A stretch of DNA of 64,000 nt, taken from Streptomyces sp. NBC_01454. GTDB lineage: Bacteria; Actinomycetota; Actinomycetes; Streptomycetales; Streptomycetaceae. Shown here piece after piece: positions 55,101-64,000 of the stretch. The notes below the pieces were generated by a model. It saw only the letters and a list, made by a program, of their open reading frames with translations, was not told the DNA's origin and made no database searches. The stretch is from assembly GCF_036227565.1 (NCBI RefSeq), contig NZ_CP109460.1:7874001-7938000 (forward strand), read 5' to 3'. The position numbers were made by a program, and so were the translations under genes. Every line of letters starts with the position of its first letter. Position 1 is the first letter of the stretch.

Positions 55101-56869
55101 TCCCCTCCCGCACGGTCGCGCTGGCGCGCTTCCCCCTGACCCCCAACGCCAAGGTGGACACCGGCCCGCTGACGCGCCTGCCCATCGAGGAACTCGTACG
55201 CCGCTTCGGACACGAGGACCGCTCCGCCCCACCGCAAGGGGAAGTCGGCCTCCGGCCAGAGCCGGCCGGCCCCGCAGACCTCGCGGAACGGCTGCGCCGG
55301 AGCGCGGCGGCCGTCGCCGGGCTGCCTGCCGAGGAGATCCCCCTCGACCGGCCGCTGGGCGAGGTGGGCTTCGACTCGATCGGCTTCACCCGCCTCGCGG
55401 TGGCGCTGCGCGAGCGGTTCGGCGTCACGGTGCGCCCGACCGTCTTCTACGCCCGCCCGGACCTCACCTCGCTGGCTGCCCACCTGAGCGCGGCCCACCC
55501 CGAGGTGTTCGCCGCGACGGACCGCCGGCCCACCACTCGGACCGTGTCCGAGCCGATGGTCGCGGCGCCCGCCGCGCCGCACGGATTCGCGCCGGTGGCC
55601 ATCGTGGGCATCGGCGGACGGCTGCCCTCCGCCTCCGGCCTGGAGGAGTTCTGGCAGCACCTCGCCGCCGGACGCGACCTCACCCGGCCGTACCCCATGG
55701 AACGGGGCTTCTCCGCACGGGTGTTCCCGCAGGGCCTGCGCGGCTCCTTCGTCGAGGACGTGGACGCCTTCGACGCGGCGCTCTTCCGCATCTCCCCCCG
55801 GGAAGCGGCGCAGATGGACCCCCAGCAGCGCCTGCTGCTGCACGCCGCGCACGAGGCCGTGCTCGACTCAGGCCAGGTCCCGGGCGCGCTCGCCGGCAGC
55901 CGCACGGGGGTGTTCGTCGGACTGAGCGGCACGGACTACCTGAGCCTGCTCGGACCGGGCTCGCCGGAGATGGGCGACCACTTCCTGATCGGCAACGTCC
56001 CCTCGATCGCAGCCAACCGCATCTCCTACGTGTTCGATCTGCACGGCCCCAGCGCCGTCTTCGACACGGCCTGCTCCAGCTCGCTCGTCGCCGTGCACCG
56101 CGCGGCCCGCGCGCTCCAGCAGGGGGACTGCGACATGGTCCTGGCCGGCGGGGCCAACCTCCTGCTGTCCCCGCACGGGTTCACCGGCCTGCGGCGGGCC
56201 GGGATGCTCAGCCCCGACGGCCGCTGCAAGACCTTCGACGAACGTGCCGACGGCTATGGCAGGGGCGAGGGCGTGGTACTCCTCGCCCTCAAACTGCTCG
56301 ACCGGGCCCTGGCCGACGGAGACCCGGTGCACGGCGTGCTGATCGGCTCGGCGGAGAACCACGGTGGGCACACCCACTCGCTCACCGTCCCCAACCCGCA
56401 GGCGCAGCGCGACGTCGTGCTCGCCGCACACCGGTCGGCCGGGGTCGCGCCCGACACGATCGACTACATCGAGGCGCACGGCACGGGGACCCCACTCGGC
56501 GACCCGATCGAGATCGACGCCCTCAAGGAGGCGTTCGGCCGCCTGTACGCCGACTGGGGGATCCCGGTGGTTCCGGGACGCACCGGCCTCGGGTCGGTCA
56601 AGACGAACATCGGCCACCTGGAGGCCGCGGCGGGCGTCGCCGGCGTCGTGAAGGTCCTGCTGGCGATGCGTCACCGCATGCTCCCCGGCCTGGTGGACCT
56701 GCGGACGCCGAATCCGATGCTCGACCTCGACGGCAGTCCGTTCCGGATCCAGGCCGCAGCACAGACATGGGAAACACGCGAGGGGACACCGGCCCGGGTC
56801 GGCGTCAGCTCGTTCGGTATGGGAGGCAGCAACGTGCACGTGGTAGTCGAAGAGGCGGGACAGCGTTGA
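52187..56869 (+). CDS. AIII: NRPS-PKS hybrid C-A-PCP-KS (glycine-like)
   Basis: 1560-aa hybrid. An N-terminal helical docking segment (DLRELLAAIASGKLSGEVAE) pairs logically with the AII tail. Condensation domain about 50-485 with intact HHLITDG (His183-184, Asp188). Adenylation about 505-1015 (TSGSTGEPKG, YGPTE, TGDLARW, NAKVD); specificity residues read by eye: D-I-L-A-L-G-M-I-W-K, which resembles glycine codes. PCP about 1025-1105 (GFDSIGF). KS6 about 1135-1560, Cys1296 in DTACSSSLV; histidines in HGTGT and GHLEAAAG present. It would join an amino acid to the AII chain by an amide and pass it on. Kirromycin KirAIII has the same plan with glycine. Stop overlaps AIV (TGATG). Confidence 0.92.
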
Positions 56870-59800
56870 TGAGCGGCACCACCGAGGACAGGACCGCCCG
56901 ACTCGTCCTGCTGTCCGCCGACGGCCCCGAACAGCTCGCCCGCTACCGGGCCGAGCTGTGCACCTGGCTGGACGAGCACCCGTCGGCCTCCCTGGACGCC
57001 GTCGCGCACACCCTGCGCGTCGGCCGGGAGCCCCTGCGCGAGCGCGTCGCCCTGGTCGTCGGGAGCGTCGCCGAACTGGCCGCGCGCCTGCGCGACGGCG
57101 AACGCCTCGTGACCGGCACCGCGACGGCCGGCGCCGCCGCGGCCTCCGGCGGCGGCGCCGGGCCCGTGGCCACCGACGATCCGGCCGAGGCCGCCCGCCT
57201 GTGGGTCACCGGCCAGGACGTCGTCCTGCCCGAGCCCTCCGGCGACCGCCCGGCCCGGCTCTCCCTGCCCCTGCCGCCCCTGCAGACCCGCCGCTACTGG
57301 ATCAAGCCGCCCGCCGGCCTGGCCGACGGCCCCGGCGAACGGCTGCTGACCGGGGAGGAGTTCTACCTGCGCGACCACGCCCTGGGGCGGATCCGGATCC
57401 TGCCCGCCGTGGCGGCCCTGGAGTTCGCGGTGGCCGCGGCCGAACAGGCGGGCCACGGCCGCGCCACCGGCATCGTCAACGTGCTGTGGGCCCGCCCCGT
57501 GCTCGTCGAGGACGAGCCGGCCCGCGTGCGCCTGCACCTCGCGCCCACCGCCGACGGGGTCTCCTACGAGGTCCGGCTCACCGACGGCAGCGCCGAGGGC
57601 GCGCTCTGCTCCGCCGGCACCCTCCGCTTCGGCGCCGGTCCCGAGGCACCGCGCCTCGTCCTGGACGCGATCCGCGCCCGGCTGCCCCGTACGGCCACCG
57701 CCGAGGAGTGCTACGAGGTCTTCGGCGCGCTCGGCGGCGGCTACGGGCCCAGCCTCCAGGGGCTGCGCTCGGTGCGGTCCGCGCCGGGCGAGGTCCTCGC
57801 GTACGTTGCCGTGCCCGCGGCGGCGGACCTCCCCTTCTCCGACTTCGCCCTCCACCCCTCCCTCCTGGACGCGATGCTCCAGGCCTGCCTGTGGACCGAT
57901 GAGGACCCCTCGGCCCCGCGCGCCCGGGAACTGCCCTTCTCCCTGGACGCGGTCGAGATCTTCGGGCCGCTGCCCGAACAGGGCCACGTGCACGCCGTGC
58001 GGACCCCGGCCGGCCACGACATCGCCCTCGCCGACGACGAGGGCCGGGTCCGCCTGCGGCTGCGCGCCGTCGTCACCCGGCCCGTCGACGGCGCCGCCCG
58101 CCTGGACGGCACCATCGGCGCCCACCTGCTCGTACAGCGCTGGCAGGACGCCCCCGCGCCGGCCGCCGGCCGGACCGTACGCACCCTAGTGCTCGGCGAG
58201 GAGAGCTTCACCGGAGCCGAACGCGCCACCGGGGACTCCGTCTTCCCCCGCGACGAGGAACTCCTCCTCGTCCACACCGCGGACGGCGACCCGCTGCCCG
58301 CCCTCACCGGGCTGTACCGGTCCTGGGCGGCCCAGCCGACGCGCCACCCGGTGCGCGTCCTGCACGTGTTCCGCACGTCCGGCGGGGTCGGGGACGCGCG
58401 GGCCGAGGCCCTGGACGGGTTCGCCCGGGCCCTCGCCAACGAGGACCCGCAGTTCCTGGTCTCCGTGGTCGACGCGGGCACGGCCGGCCTCGCCGCCACC
58501 GTCGAGTCCGAGGCGCGCGCCGCCCACGCCTTCCGCGTCCGGTACACGGCCGCCGGCCGGCAGGTGCCGCGCTGGGAGCCCGTCAGCCCCGACCCGGCAC
58601 CGCTCGCCCCGCGCGGCACCGTGCTGGTCACCGGCGGCGCGGGCGCCCTCGGCCGCCGGCTCGTCGCCCACCTGGGAGGCGACGCCCGCTACGTCCTGAC
58701 GGGCCGTTCGGCGCAGGCCGACCTCACGGAGCTGCGCTCCGCCGGCCTCGACGTCCACTACATACCCGCCGACCTGGGCGCCCCCGGCGCCGCCGGGGAC
58801 CTCGTCGAGCGGATCCACGGCTCCTTCGGGCCGCTCCACGGCGTCCTGCACCTCGCCGGTACCACCCGGGACGCTCTGCTGATCGGCAAGACCGACCAGC
58901 AGAGCGCGGCCGTGCTCGGCCCCAAGGTCCGCGGCACCATCGAGCTCGACCGGGCCACCGCCGGCGACCCGCTGGACTTCTTCATCGCCTTCTCCTCCAT
59001 GTCGGGGGCCGCGGGAAGCCCCGGCCAGACCGACTACGCCTACGCGAACCGCTTCCTGGACGCGTTCACGGCCTGGCGCCGGGGCAGCGGCCGGCCGGGC
59101 CGCAGCCTCTCCGTGCTGTGGTCGCTGTGGGCCGACGGGGGCATACGCGTCGACGCCGACGAGGCCGCGGCGGCCCGGATGGCCCGCCAGGTCGGGCTGG
59201 TGGCCATGCCCACCGACGCCGGACTGGAGGCTTTCGACCGGGCCCTGGGCCACGAGGGCGACCACGTCCTGGTGGCGCACGGCAACCTGGCGCGCCTGCG
59301 CGAGGTGCTGGACGCGCCGGCGCCCTCGGCCCCGTCGGCCCCCTCCGTCCCCGCCCCGCGAGCCGTTCCGTCCGCCCCCTCCGCCCCGTCGATCCCTTCC
59401 GCGGAGCCGGCGGCGCCGGCCCCGGACGCAGCCGAGGAGTTCCTGCGCGGCGTGCTCGCCGAGGTCTTCGAGTACCCGGCCGAGGAGATGGCGGCCGACG
59501 CGCCGTTCGAGCGGTTCGGCATCGACTCGCTGCTGATCATGGACTTGACCCGCCGCCTGGAGGACCACTTCGGATCCCTGCCGAAGACCCTGTTCTTCGA
59601 GTACCAGGACCTGCGCTCGCTCGCCGGCTGGTTCACCGAGCACCACGGCTCCCGCCTCGCGGAACTGGCGCCCGCGACCGAGCCGGTGACCGCGACCGAG
59701 CCGGTGACCGAGCCCGAGCCGGTACCCCGGGCGGCAGGGCCCGCGGAGCTGGTGGCCGCCGCCCCGGCCGTGCTTGCGGCCGCCGCCGCGGCTCCCGCCC

Positions 59801-62800
59801 CCGCCCCCTCGGGCCCCATGCCGATCGCCATCGTCGGGGTCGCCGCCCGCTTCGCCGAATCGGACACCCTCGACCAGTTCTGGGACCACCTCCAGGCGGG
59901 CCGGGACCTGATCACCGAGATCCCGGCGGACCGTTGGGACTGGCGGGACTACGACCAGGCCACCCCCGCCGACCGGGCGGCCCGCTACAGCCGCTGGGGC
60001 AGCTTCCTGCGCGGCGTCGACATGTTCGACCCGCTTTTCTTCGGCGTCTCGCCCCGCGAGGCGGAGATCGTCGACCCCCAGGAACGGCTCTTCCTCCAAA
60101 CCGCCTGGCACGCCATGGAGAACGCCGGACGCACCCGCGCGGACCTGCGCTCCCACCGCGTCGGCGTGTACGTCGGCGCGATGTACGGGCTCTACCAGCT
60201 GCACGAGGCCGAGGACGGCCGGATCGGCGCCTCCTCGCACGCCTCCATCGCCAACCGCGTCTCCTACACCCTCGGCCTCACCGGCCCCAGCCTGGGCGTG
60301 GACACCATGTGCTCCTCCTCGCTGACGGCCATCCACCTGGCCGTGCGCGACCTGCGCGCCGGGGACACCGACATGGCCGTCGCGGGCGGGGTCAACCTGC
60401 ACGTCCACCCGTACAAGTACCGCTTCCTCGGCCAGGGCAGCTTCACCTCCAGCGACGGCCGCTGCCGCAGCTTCGGCGCGGACGGCGACGGCTACGTCCC
60501 CGGCGAGGGCGTCGGCGCGGTGCTGCTCCGGCCGCTCGCGGACGCAGTCCGGGACGGCGACCACATCCACGGCGTCATCCTCGGGACCAGCGTCAACCAC
60601 GGCGGCCGCACCAACGGCTTCACCGTGCCCAACCCCGTCGCCCAGGGCAACCTCGTCGCACAGGCGCTCGGCGAGGCGGGCGTGGACCCGGCCACCCTCG
60701 GCTACCTGGAGGCGCACGGCACCGGCACCGCCCTCGGCGACCCCGTCGAGATCCGCGGACTCGCCCGCGCGCTGGCCGAGGCCGGGCTGCCCCCGGGCAG
60801 CCTTCCGATCGGCTCGGTCAAGTCCAACGTCGGCCACCTCGAATCGGCCTCCGGCATGGCCGGGCTGTGCAAGGTGCTGCTCCAGATGCGGCACGGCCGG
60901 CTCGTGCCCTCGCTGCACGCGGACCCGCTCAACCCGAACATCGACTTCGACTCGACCCCGCTGCACGTGCAGCGCGACCTCGCCCCGTGGCCCCGGCCCG
61001 ACGGCGCACCCCGGCGCGCGGGCCTCAGCTCCTTCGGCGCGGGCGGGGCCAACGCCCACGTCGTCGTGGAGGAGTACATCGCCCCGCCGGCCGCCGGGCA
61101 GGAGCCCGGTCCGTACCTGTTCCCGCTCTCCACCCGGGTGCCCGAACGGCTCCCCGTGCTTGCCGCCGAACTGGCGGACGCCCTGGAGCGCGGCCTCGCA
61201 GACGGATCGTCACCCCGTCTCGTGGACGTGGCGTTCACCCTCCAGCACGGGCGCGAGGAATGGGCGGACCGCATGGTCGTCCTGGCCTCCAGCGTCACCG
61301 AGCTGGTGGCCCGGCTGCGCGGGGAGGACCCGGCGGGAGTCTGGGCCGGCCACGCCCGCGGCCGCGCCGCCTCCCGCGCCGCCGCCCCCACCGGCAGCGA
61401 CCCGGCGTCGATCGGCGCCGCCTGGGCCGCCGGAGCCCCGGTCACGTGGCCGGCGGGCAACGGCAGCCGCGTGCCGCTGCCGGGCTACCCCTTCGAGGAA
61501 CTCCGCTGCTGGCTCACCGACGCCATCTGGTCGCCGCCCGTACCGGCCGCGCCGGCCGCGGGGCGGACCGCAGCGGGTCCGGTGCACCCGCTGCTCGACG
61601 CGATCGACCCGGCCGAGAGCCTGGACGGCCTGACCTACCGGACCGCCTTCGACCCCGAACACCCGTACATCGGCGGCCACCGGCTCGGCGAGACCCGCCT
61701 GCTGCCCGCCGCCGCCGTCCTGGAGATGGCACGTGCCGCCGCCGAGGCGGCCGGGGCGGGGGAGCGGCTGCGGCTGTCCAACGTCCGCTGGCTGCGGCCC
61801 TTCGTCGTGGCCGGCGCCGAGCGCACGGCAAGGACCCGGCTGCGCCGCGGCGACACCGGCACGCGCTTCGACCTGCGCGACGAGACCGGCGAACTCCTCG
61901 CCGAGGGCCGGGTGGAGCCCCTGTCCGCGCCCGCCGGGGAGAGCCTGGACATCGACGCCGTACGGGCCCGCCTCGGCAGCCACCACGAGGGCGGCGCCCT
62001 CTACGCCGACCTCACGGCGGCGGGGCTGTTCTACGGCCCCGCCCTGCGGGCCGTCGAATCGATCGCCGCAGGCGACGGCGAGGCGCTCGTACGCCTGCGG
62101 ATCCCGGCCGAAGCCGCCCGCTTCGCCGGCTCCGCCCTCCACCCCTCGGTGGTCGACGGCGCCCTGCACGCCTTCGCCGTCCTCCGGGACCGGGACAACG
62201 GCCCCGCGATGGTGCCGTACGCCCTCACCGCCGCAGAGATCCACGCCCCGGTGACGGACCTCGGGTACGCCTACGTTCGCACCGTTGGCACCGACCGCTA
62301 CGACCTCACCCTGACCGACTCCGAGGGGAACGTCCACGTGCGACTGCGCGACCTGTCGCTGCGCCCCGCGCCCGGTGTCGCCCCGGCCCGGCCGACCGGA
62401 GCCCCCGCCGCGGCGGCCGTCTCCGCCGGGGCGGCTGCCGTCGCGGACGATTTGATGTTCGCACCGCGCTGGACCGAACTGCCCGGCCGGTCCCCGCAGC
62501 CGCTCCCCGACGGGGCCACCACCTGGCTCGTGCACGGGCCTGACTCGGCGCCGCTGGCGGCCGCCCTGCGCGCCCGCCTCGGCGGCGCCGTCGTCGCACT
62601 CGACCACGACCGCGTCACCACCGCCACCGGCCGGCCCGACCACGTGATCCTGCTTGCCCCCCGTGCCGCGGGCGGGACCGACGACACCGCCGCGCTCGAA
62701 GCGGCCCAGGAACGCGGTGTCCTCGCCCTGTTCCGGCTCGCCAAGGTCCTCCAGCGGACCCGCTCGGCCGTCCGCCTCACCGTGGTCACCGAGGACGCCC

Positions 62801-64000
62801 TCACCGCGGCGGGCGAACCCGTGGCCAACCCGTACGCGGCCGGCCTGCACGGCCTGGCCCTGTCGCTGGCCCAGGAACACCCCCGCTGGCAGGTCGCCGT
62901 CGTTGACCGCTCCTCCGCCGACGCGCCTTCCGCAGACGTGCTCGACGCCCCCGCCGGCGGCCCCTACGCACTGCGCAGCGGCGTGCTCCTCCACCGCCGG
63001 CTCGTCCCGGTCGCCGTCACGCCCCCGCAGGAGCGGATCCGCCGGGACGGCACCTACCTGATCCTCGGCGGGGCCGGGGGCATCGGCCTGGAACTCACCG
63101 AATGGCTGGTGCGCGGCTACCGGGCGAAGGTCGTCCTCCTCGGCCGCAGCGAACTCGACGCCGAGCGCCGCGCACGGCTGCGCGCCATCGACCCGGATGG
63201 CACCCTCGTCTCCTACCGCAGGGCCGACGCGACCGACCCCGCCGCGCTGCGGGAGGCCGTCGAGTGGACCCGGAGCGCCCACGGCGCCCTGCACGGCGTC
63301 TTCCACGCCACGATCGTCCTGCGCGACCAGACCGTCGCCACGATGACCGAGGAGACCTTCCGCTCCGTCCTCGACGCCAAGGCGCACACCTCGGTCGCCC
63401 TGCACGCCGCCCTGCGCGGCGTGGGCGGCCTGGACTTCGTCCTGTTCTTCTCCTCGGCGGTCGCCCTGTCCGGCAGCGCCGGCCAGGGCAACTACGCGGC
63501 CGGATCCACCTTCGAGGACTCCTTCGCCCACCACCTCGACCGGATGCTCGCCGCCCGGGTGGCCGTCATCAACTGGGGCTACTGGGGGACCGTCGGCATC
63601 GTCGCCGACGAGCGCTACCGCGAGCGGCTCGCCGCCACCGGAATCCACTCGATCACCCCGGAGGAGGGGATGGCCGCCGTGCACGCCGTGCTCGGACGCG
63701 AGGACCGCCAGGTCGTCGTGGTCAAGGCCGACGCGGCCGCACTCGCCGCGGTCGGCGCCCAGCCGCGCAGGGCCGCCGGGCAACCGGCCGGCCCGGACAC
63801 CACCACGTCCGGCACGGGAACGCCGTCCGGCACGGGAACGCCGTCCGACACGGGGACGCCCACCGACGACGTGGCCCTGGTGCCGTCGCTGGCCCAGCTC
63901 CCCCCGGTCGCCCGGCTGCTCACCGAGGCCGACGACGCCCGCCTGACCGAGGTCATGTGCGACTGGCTGTGGACGCTCTTCCGTCGCGAAGGGGTCTTCC
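56869..64000 (+). CDS. AIV: trans-AT PKS, truncated by window end (DH-KR-ACP / KS-DH-KR-cMT...)
   Basis: At least 2377 codons, open at the right edge. It starts with a post-KS linker (LVLLSADGPEQLARYRAEL), so it completes KS6 of AIII. Domains: DH about 158-415 (RDHALGRIRILP), KR about 583-800 (VLVTGGAGALGRR, Tyr in DYAYAN), ACP about 855-925 (GIDSLLIMD), KS7 about 984-1405 (Cys1148 in DTMCSSSLT), DH about 1568-1830 (GHRLGETRLLP, an off-register Gly in the HxxxGxxxxP motif), KR about 2058-2275 (LILGGAGGIGL, YAAGS). The last 40 residues (DARLTEVMCDWLWTLFRREG) resemble the N-terminus of the AII C-methyltransferase. Two DH-KR sets predict a polyene segment. A 3x18-bp repeat lies at 63808-63861. 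Confidence 0.92.
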   Translation, partial: MSGTTEDRTARLVLLSADGPEQLARYRAELCTWLDEHPSASLDAVAHTLRVGREPLRERVALVVGSVAELAARLRDGERLVTGTATAGAAAASGGGAGPVATDDPAEAARLWVTGQDVVLPEPSGDRPARLSLPLPPLQTRRYWIKPPAGLADGPGERLLTGEEFYLRDHALGRIRILPAVAALEFAVAAAEQAGHGRATGIVNVLWARPVLVEDEPARVRLHLAPTADGVSYEVRLTDGSAEGALCSAGTLRFGAGPEAPRLVLDAIRARLPRTATAEECYEVFGALGGGYGPSLQGLRSVRSAPGEVLAYVAVPAAADLPFSDFALHPSLLDAMLQACLWTDEDPSAPRARELPFSLDAVEIFGPLPEQGHVHAVRTPAGHDIALADDEGRVRLRLRAVVTRPVDGAARLDGTIGAHLLVQRWQDAPAPAAGRTVRTLVLGEESFTGAERATGDSVFPRDEELLLVHTADGDPLPALTGLYRSWAAQPTRHPVRVLHVFRTSGGVGDARAEALDGFARALANEDPQFLVSVVDAGTAGLAATVESEARAAHAFRVRYTAAGRQVPRWEPVSPDPAPLAPRGTVLVTGGAGALGRRLVAHLGGDARYVLTGRSAQADLTELRSAGLDVHYIPADLGAPGAAGDLVERIHGSFGPLHGVLHLAGTTRDALLIGKTDQQSAAVLGPKVRGTIELDRATAGDPLDFFIAFSSMSGAAGSPGQTDYAYANRFLDAFTAWRRGSGRPGRSLSVLWSLWADGGIRVDADEAAAARMARQVGLVAMPTDAGLEAFDRALGHEGDHVLVAHGNLARLREVLDAPAPSAPSAPSVPAPRAVPSAPSAPSIPSAEPAAPAPDAAEEFLRGVLAEVFEYPAEEMAADAPFERFGIDSLLIMDLTRRLEDHFGSLPKTLFFEYQDLRSLAGWFTEHHGSRLAELAPATEPVTATEPVTEPEPVPRAAGPAELVAAAPAVLAAAAAAPAPAPSGPMPIAIVGVAARFAESDTLDQFWDHLQAGRDLITEIPADRWDWRDYDQATPADRAARYSRWGSFLRGVDMFDPLFFGVSPREAEIVDPQERLFLQTAWHAMENAGRTRADLRSHRVGVYVGAMYGLYQLHEAEDGRIGASSHASIANRVSYTLGLTGPSLGVDTMCSSSLTAIHLAVRDLRAGDTDMAVAGGVNLHVHPYKYRFLGQGSFTSSDGRCRSFGADGDGYVPGEGVGAVLLRPLADAVRDGDHIHGVILGTSVNHGGRTNGFTVPNPVAQGNLVAQALGEAGVDPATLGYLEAHGTGTALGDPVEIRGLARALAEAGLPPGSLPIGSVKSNVGHLESASGMAGLCKVLLQMRHGRLVPSLHADPLNPNIDFDSTPLHVQRDLAPWPRPDGAPRRAGLSSFGAGGANAHVVVEEYIAPPAAGQEPGPYLFPLSTRVPERLPVLAAELADALERGLADGSSPRLVDVAFTLQHGREEWADRMVVLASSVTELVARLRGEDPAGVWAGHARGRAASRAAAPTGSDPASIGAAWAAGAPVTWPAGNGSRVPLPGYPFEELRCWLTDAIWSPPVPAAPAAGRTAAGPVHPLLDAIDPAESLDGLTYRTAFDPEHPYIGGHRLGETRLLPAAAVLEMARAAAEAAGAGERLRLSNVRWLRPFVVAGAERTARTRLRRGDTGTRFDLRDETGELLAEGRVEPLSAPAGESLDIDAVRARLGSHHEGGALYADLTAAGLFYGPALRAVESIAAGDGEALVRLRIPAEAARFAGSALHPSVVDGALHAFAVLRDRDNGPAMVPYALTAAEIHAPVTDLGYAYVRTVGTDRYDLTLTDSEGNVHVRLRDLSLRPAPGVAPARPTGAPAAAAVSAGAAAVADDLMFAPRWTELPGRSPQPLPDGATTWLVHGPDSAPLAAALRARLGGAVVALDHDRVTTATGRPDHVILLAPRAAGGTDDTAALEAAQERGVLALFRLAKVLQRTRSAVRLTVVTEDALTAAGEPVANPYAAGLHGLALSLAQEHPRWQVAVVDRSSADAPSADVLDAPAGGPYALRSGVLLHRRLVPVAVTPPQERIRRDGTYLILGGAGGIGLELTEWLVRGYRAKVVLLGRSELDAERRARLRAIDPDGTLVSYRRADATDPAALREAVEWTRSAHGALHGVFHATIVLRDQTVATMTEETFRSVLDAKAHTSVALHAALRGVGGLDFVLFFSSAVALSGSAGQGNYAAGSTFEDSFAHHLDRMLAARVAVINWGYWGTVGIVADERYRERLAATGIHSITPEEGMAAVHAVLGREDRQVVVVKADAAALAAVGAQPRRAAGQPAGPDTTTSGTGTPSGTGTPSDTGTPTDDVALVPSLAQLPPVARLLTEADDARLTEVMCDWLWTLFRREGVF
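63808..63861 (+). repeat. Three 18-bp tandem repeats in KR-cMT linker of AIV
   Basis: Unit TCCGGCACGGGAACGCCG at 63808-63825 and 63826-63843, with a three-base variant at 63844-63861. In frame it encodes Ser-Gly-Thr-Gly-Thr-Pro units in a flexible inter-domain linker. Confidence 0.9.

Overview
High-GC actinomycete DNA, almost certainly Streptomyces: very GC-rich third codon positions, GTG and ATG starts, many 4-bp stop/start overlaps, and rare TTA codons. The centre and right of the window hold most of a trans-acyltransferase polyketide/non-ribosomal peptide (trans-AT PKS/NRPS) gene cluster whose domain order and accessory genes match what is known of elfamycins (kirromycin family, EF-Tu inhibitors). 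The cluster runs off the right edge inside a PKS gene.

Layout. 1-547: no supportable gene. 548-2841: response regulator and sensor kinase. 2759-3350: decayed HD-domain hydrolase on the minus strand. 3386-5454: a second two-component system (minus). 5632-9579: operon-like run of DUF4956 membrane protein, VTC-domain protein, PAP2 phosphatase-like secreted protein and a GT-C type membrane glycosyltransferase. 9665-10879: MFS transporter (minus). 10880-14421: scrap region with remnants of a transposase, a flavin reductase and possibly a SARP regulator, plus one intact secreted cyclophilin (12246-12971). This looks like the left border of the cluster.

Cluster. 14422-28077 is one plus-strand run of nine genes: Cys-type Dieckmann cyclase, C-A-PCP NRPS, O-methyltransferase, tandem AT-AT-ER, two P450s, PanD, a second methyltransferase and a stand-alone AT. 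A strong bidirectional terminator follows. 28549-30911 (minus) is a TetR regulator and a DHA2 exporter under a symmetric operator. A HipA-like pseudogene follows, then a phosphopantetheinyl transferase (minus). Divergent from it, 32848 to beyond 64000 holds four collinear megasynthase genes, called AI to AIV here.

How the genes work together (inference from domain order). AI loads a starter through an LnmK-like acyltransferase/decarboxylase domain. AI and AII carry five KS domains with KR, DH and one C-methyltransferase, ending in a bare KS-ACP. AIII adds an amino acid (glycine-like code) and opens the next KS. AIV continues with DH-KR-ACP-KS-DH-KR-(MT). Malonyl units come from the tandem AT protein and a special unit probably from the stand-alone AT. 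PanD would make beta-alanine for the NRPS at 15273, and the Dieckmann cyclase would release the chain as a tetramic acid or pyridone-type ring. P450s and methyltransferases decorate it, the PPTase activates carriers, and the TetR/MFS pair handles export and resistance. TTA codons in AI and in the exporter suggest bldA-dependent timing.
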